64,000 nt of DNA from Rhizobiales bacterium dw_265 (GTDB lineage Bacteria; Pseudomonadota; Alphaproteobacteria; Micropepsales; Micropepsaceae): the NCBI GenBank assembly GCA_018449595.1, contig JAAVUU010000004.1, positions 1 to 64,000 on the forward strand, written 5' to 3'. The position numbers and the translations under genes are program-made. Position 1 is the stretch's first letter, and each line of letters begins with the position of its first letter. Positions 60,189-64,000 of the stretch are shown in pieces. Below the pieces are notes generated by a model. The model worked only from the letters and a program-made list of their open reading frames with translations, made no database searches and was not told the DNA's origin.

Positions 60189-61799
60189 CTAGAGCAGAGT
60201 ACCCTGCGTACCCTTCATCTCCCTTTTTGCCTTTTTGAAGACAGTCGTGTCCACCCACGGCAGATTGGGCTTCTGACCTGCGAACAATTGTTCAATTGTG
60301 ACAATCTGGATTTTGGGGAAATTTCCTTGTGATTCCGTTTTGTAGATACCGGCAGAGGCCGCTTCCTTGATCATGGGACCGGTGGGCGGAACAAGGGCGA
60401 TCAGCACGCCCATCTTGGCCTTCTCACGGTCCACCACCGCGATCAGATCGCGAACCATGCCGACGCCGACATTGTCACCACCCTTGACCGAGACGATGGC
60501 CTTTTCGGTCGTTGTCTTGTCTGTCTTAAAGTAGATGAAGCCGTCAATTCCGCCGTCCGGGCCCTTCTTCTTGCCGCCATAAGGAATGGCGTCCACCAGC
60601 GATACCGCCCACCACTGAAACTGGTATTTGTCCTGCAACGCGAGCGCTTGCGCACCACCCAAATCCTTGGGCGTGCCGTGAATTTCAATCTTTACGTCGG
60701 GGAATGCATCGCGCAACCGCTTCTGGATCAATGAAATTGCCAGATGGGTAATGTCAATACCAATCCATTCGCGATTCAGTTTCTGCGCCGCATGAATAGT
60801 TGTGCCACATCCACAAAAAGGATCGAGCACAACGTCGCCTTCATTGGAGGAGGCGTTGAGAATGCGCTCAAGCAGAGAGACAGGTTTCTGCGTTGGATAT
60901 CCCAATCGCTCTGGGCTAGTTCCACCGATTGAAGTCAGATCGGCCCATACGTCTTGCACCGGCACGCCTAACATCTCATCGAGATAATTCTTAAGTCGTA
61001 GGCGGCCTCCCGCTCGCGCGGGATAGTGCAGCTTTCCCAAGGCATCTAATTCTTCCATCCGATCAAAGGTATACTTCCAACCGTTCGCGGGTGGCTCATA
61101 AGTAATGCCATTCTTTGCGGTGAAGGAATAAGTAAGATTAGGTCGGGGGTTTGGACTAGATAAATTTTGCTCGGCCCACCGGCGGCCATCGGGATCAAGA
61201 AATCGAAATCTTTCCGCGATATATTCTTCGGAATATGGCTCAAATTGCTTATTGAAAGTAAAATTTGATGAGCGGCTATAGAAAAGCAGCACATCGTGGA
61301 CACGGCCATACGTCTTGGAATCGTTATGCGCCCCGTACCTTTTCCAAATAATCTCATTGATGAATCTATCTGGCCCAAAAATCGCATCCAGCAAAATTTT
61401 CAGATAGTGACTCGCTGTCGGATCGCAGTGCAAATACAGCGACCCTGTCGGTTTCAACACCCGACGCAGTTCCAGCAGCCGCACTGCCATCATGGTCAGA
61501 TAGGCCATCATGTCGTTGGTGCCAAGAAACGAGCGCATCGCGCGCAACATCTCTGCAGCATCCGAATTGCCGGATTGGATCACTTCATCGAAGGCTTGCT
61601 CGGCATTGTCGTTCCAGTGCCAAGTATCCTCGAACGCCTCCATCTGGGCATGGCTTTCATGCCCGTCGGGTGCCTTGAACAACACATTGTAGTTGGCGTT
61701 CGAGTTGAACGGTGGATCGAGATAGATCAGATCAACGGAGTCGCTGGCGATCTCGTTGCGCAGAATCTCCAGATTGTCGCCATAATAGAGATTGCCCAT
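60189..61799 (-). CDS. DNA methyltransferase fused to an Mrr-like nuclease domain
   Basis: 536 aa from ATG 61799. Residues 1-365 form an N6/N4 methyltransferase: motif IV DLIYLDPPFNSNANYN, helix LKPTGSLYLHCDPTASHYLK, and motif I near the end (DVVLDPFCGCGTTIHAAQKL), so beta-class order. Residues about 385-500 resemble an Mrr catalytic domain: GPDGGIDGFIYF then AIVSVKGGDNVG, a PD-(D/E)xK-type pair. The central part is visibly less GC-rich than neighbouring genes, suggesting transfer. Possible function: phage defence or epigenetic control. Confidence 0.86.
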   Translation of the reverse strand: MGNLYYGDNLEILRNEIASDSVDLIYLDPPFNSNANYNVLFKAPDGHESHAQMEAFEDTWHWNDNAEQAFDEVIQSGNSDAAEMLRAMRSFLGTNDMMAYLTMMAVRLLELRRVLKPTGSLYLHCDPTASHYLKILLDAIFGPDRFINEIIWKRYGAHNDSKTYGRVHDVLLFYSRSSNFTFNKQFEPYSEEYIAERFRFLDPDGRRWAEQNLSSPNPRPNLTYSFTAKNGITYEPPANGWKYTFDRMEELDALGKLHYPARAGGRLRLKNYLDEMLGVPVQDVWADLTSIGGTSPERLGYPTQKPVSLLERILNASSNEGDVVLDPFCGCGTTIHAAQKLNREWIGIDITHLAISLIQKRLRDAFPDVKIEIHGTPKDLGGAQALALQDKYQFQWWAVSLVDAIPYGGKKKGPDGGIDGFIYFKTDKTTTEKAIVSVKGGDNVGVGMVRDLIAVVDREKAKMGVLIALVPPTGPMIKEAASAGIYKTESQGNFPKIQIVTIEQLFAGQKPNLPWVDTTVFKKAKREMKGTQGTLL

Positions 61800-61894
61800 C
61801 CGCCCGCCTGCAAATCGCCCGTGGCCCACCATAATGGCTTGCGAACGGAAAGGAATCCTGCCATATTGTTCTTGGTTTGTTCAAGGAGATTCCC

Positions 61895-62068
61895 ATGGCG
61901 ACCAATCCTCCCAAGGGCGACGGCCACCGCAATGGCGCGGTGAAAGATCGTTCGCAGGTATTCAATCCGCAAAATGAGCGCTGGACTAAGCGGAACGGCG
62001 ATGATGGCCGCTTCATGGATCAGAAGGCTGATCCCAAGCCCTTTAAAGGCGTCCGCAAGGAAGACTAA
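61895..62068 (+). CDS. Small conserved hydrophilic protein
   Basis: 57 aa from ATG 61895 with AAGGAG upstream. It reads MATNPPKGDGHRNGAVKDRS, then VFNPQNERWTKRNGDDGRFM and FKGVRKED. Very basic and polar, without membrane segments. Proteins of this pattern are widespread short hypothetical proteins. Function unknown. Confidence 0.68.
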   Translation: MATNPPKGDGHRNGAVKDRSQVFNPQNERWTKRNGDDGRFMDQKADPKPFKGVRKED

Positions 62069-62107
62069 AGTCGTTTAACCGGGCCGATTAAATCCTATAT
62101 TCCTCCC

Positions 62108-64000
<1,893 letters not shown>

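Overview
The window is GC-rich chromosomal DNA of an alphaproteobacterium. This is supported by a gene transfer agent (GTA)-type structural cluster of the Rhodobacter kind, DUF2336, DUF1491, DUF2849 and DUF6456 proteins, a DnaA-C-like small regulator, PleC/DivJ-style kinases and clustered GANTC (CcrM) sites. The gene set is compatible with a Micropepsales/Rhizomicrobium-like organism, but the genus cannot be fixed from sequence alone. No rRNA, tRNA, integrase or CRISPR array was recognised.

Layout. 1-4.9 kb: a partial exported protein, an unknown conserved protein, and a two-component system next to two PepSY-like periplasmic proteins. 5.0-10.8 kb: an accessory zone of polymorphic-toxin modules on the minus strand. 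It holds two intact toxins, two frameshifted toxins, one 3'-end remnant, several immunity-type genes (one frameshifted), three copies of a 77-bp repeat and three tandem small membrane proteins. 10.8-27.4 kb: a minus-strand GTA/prophage-like operon running TerS-like, TerL, portal, three cargo genes, protease, capsid, gp6 connector, tail tube, gp10/gp10.1, tape measure, gp12-gp15, tail fibre, holin-like protein and spanin-like protein. The first toxin gene overlaps the spanin stop codon, so the toxin array is the 3' continuation of the lysis module.

27.5-36.4 kb: a bifunctional penicillin-binding protein, an ABC importer whose genes are split by a hairpin-ended GIY-YIG element, an MFS transporter, and a cysI sulfite-reduction operon. 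36.5-50.9 kb: an LTXXQ protein, a type III PLP decarboxylase, prfC, small membrane proteins, two sensor kinases, a DnaA-C-like/DUF6456 pair, a pseudo-receiver and a lipoprotein. 51-64 kb: rhomboid protease, superoxide dismutase, class III aminotransferase, MBL hydrolase, SYLF protein, TPR and UPF0114 proteins, a DNA methyltransferase fused to an Mrr-like nuclease, and the first 631 codons of uvrB running off the right edge.

Main novelties: (i) a toxin/immunity array with a shared N-terminal module, translationally coupled to the lysis genes of a GTA-like cluster and visibly built by duplication and 3'-end replacement; (ii) a probable programmed -1 frameshift (C CCU UUU) joining gp10 to a gp10.1 frame that has no start codon; (iii) a 372-bp GIY-YIG element bounded by hairpin inverted repeats, with a 126-bp non-autonomous relative inside the GTA operon. 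Functions are read from motifs; no database search was run.
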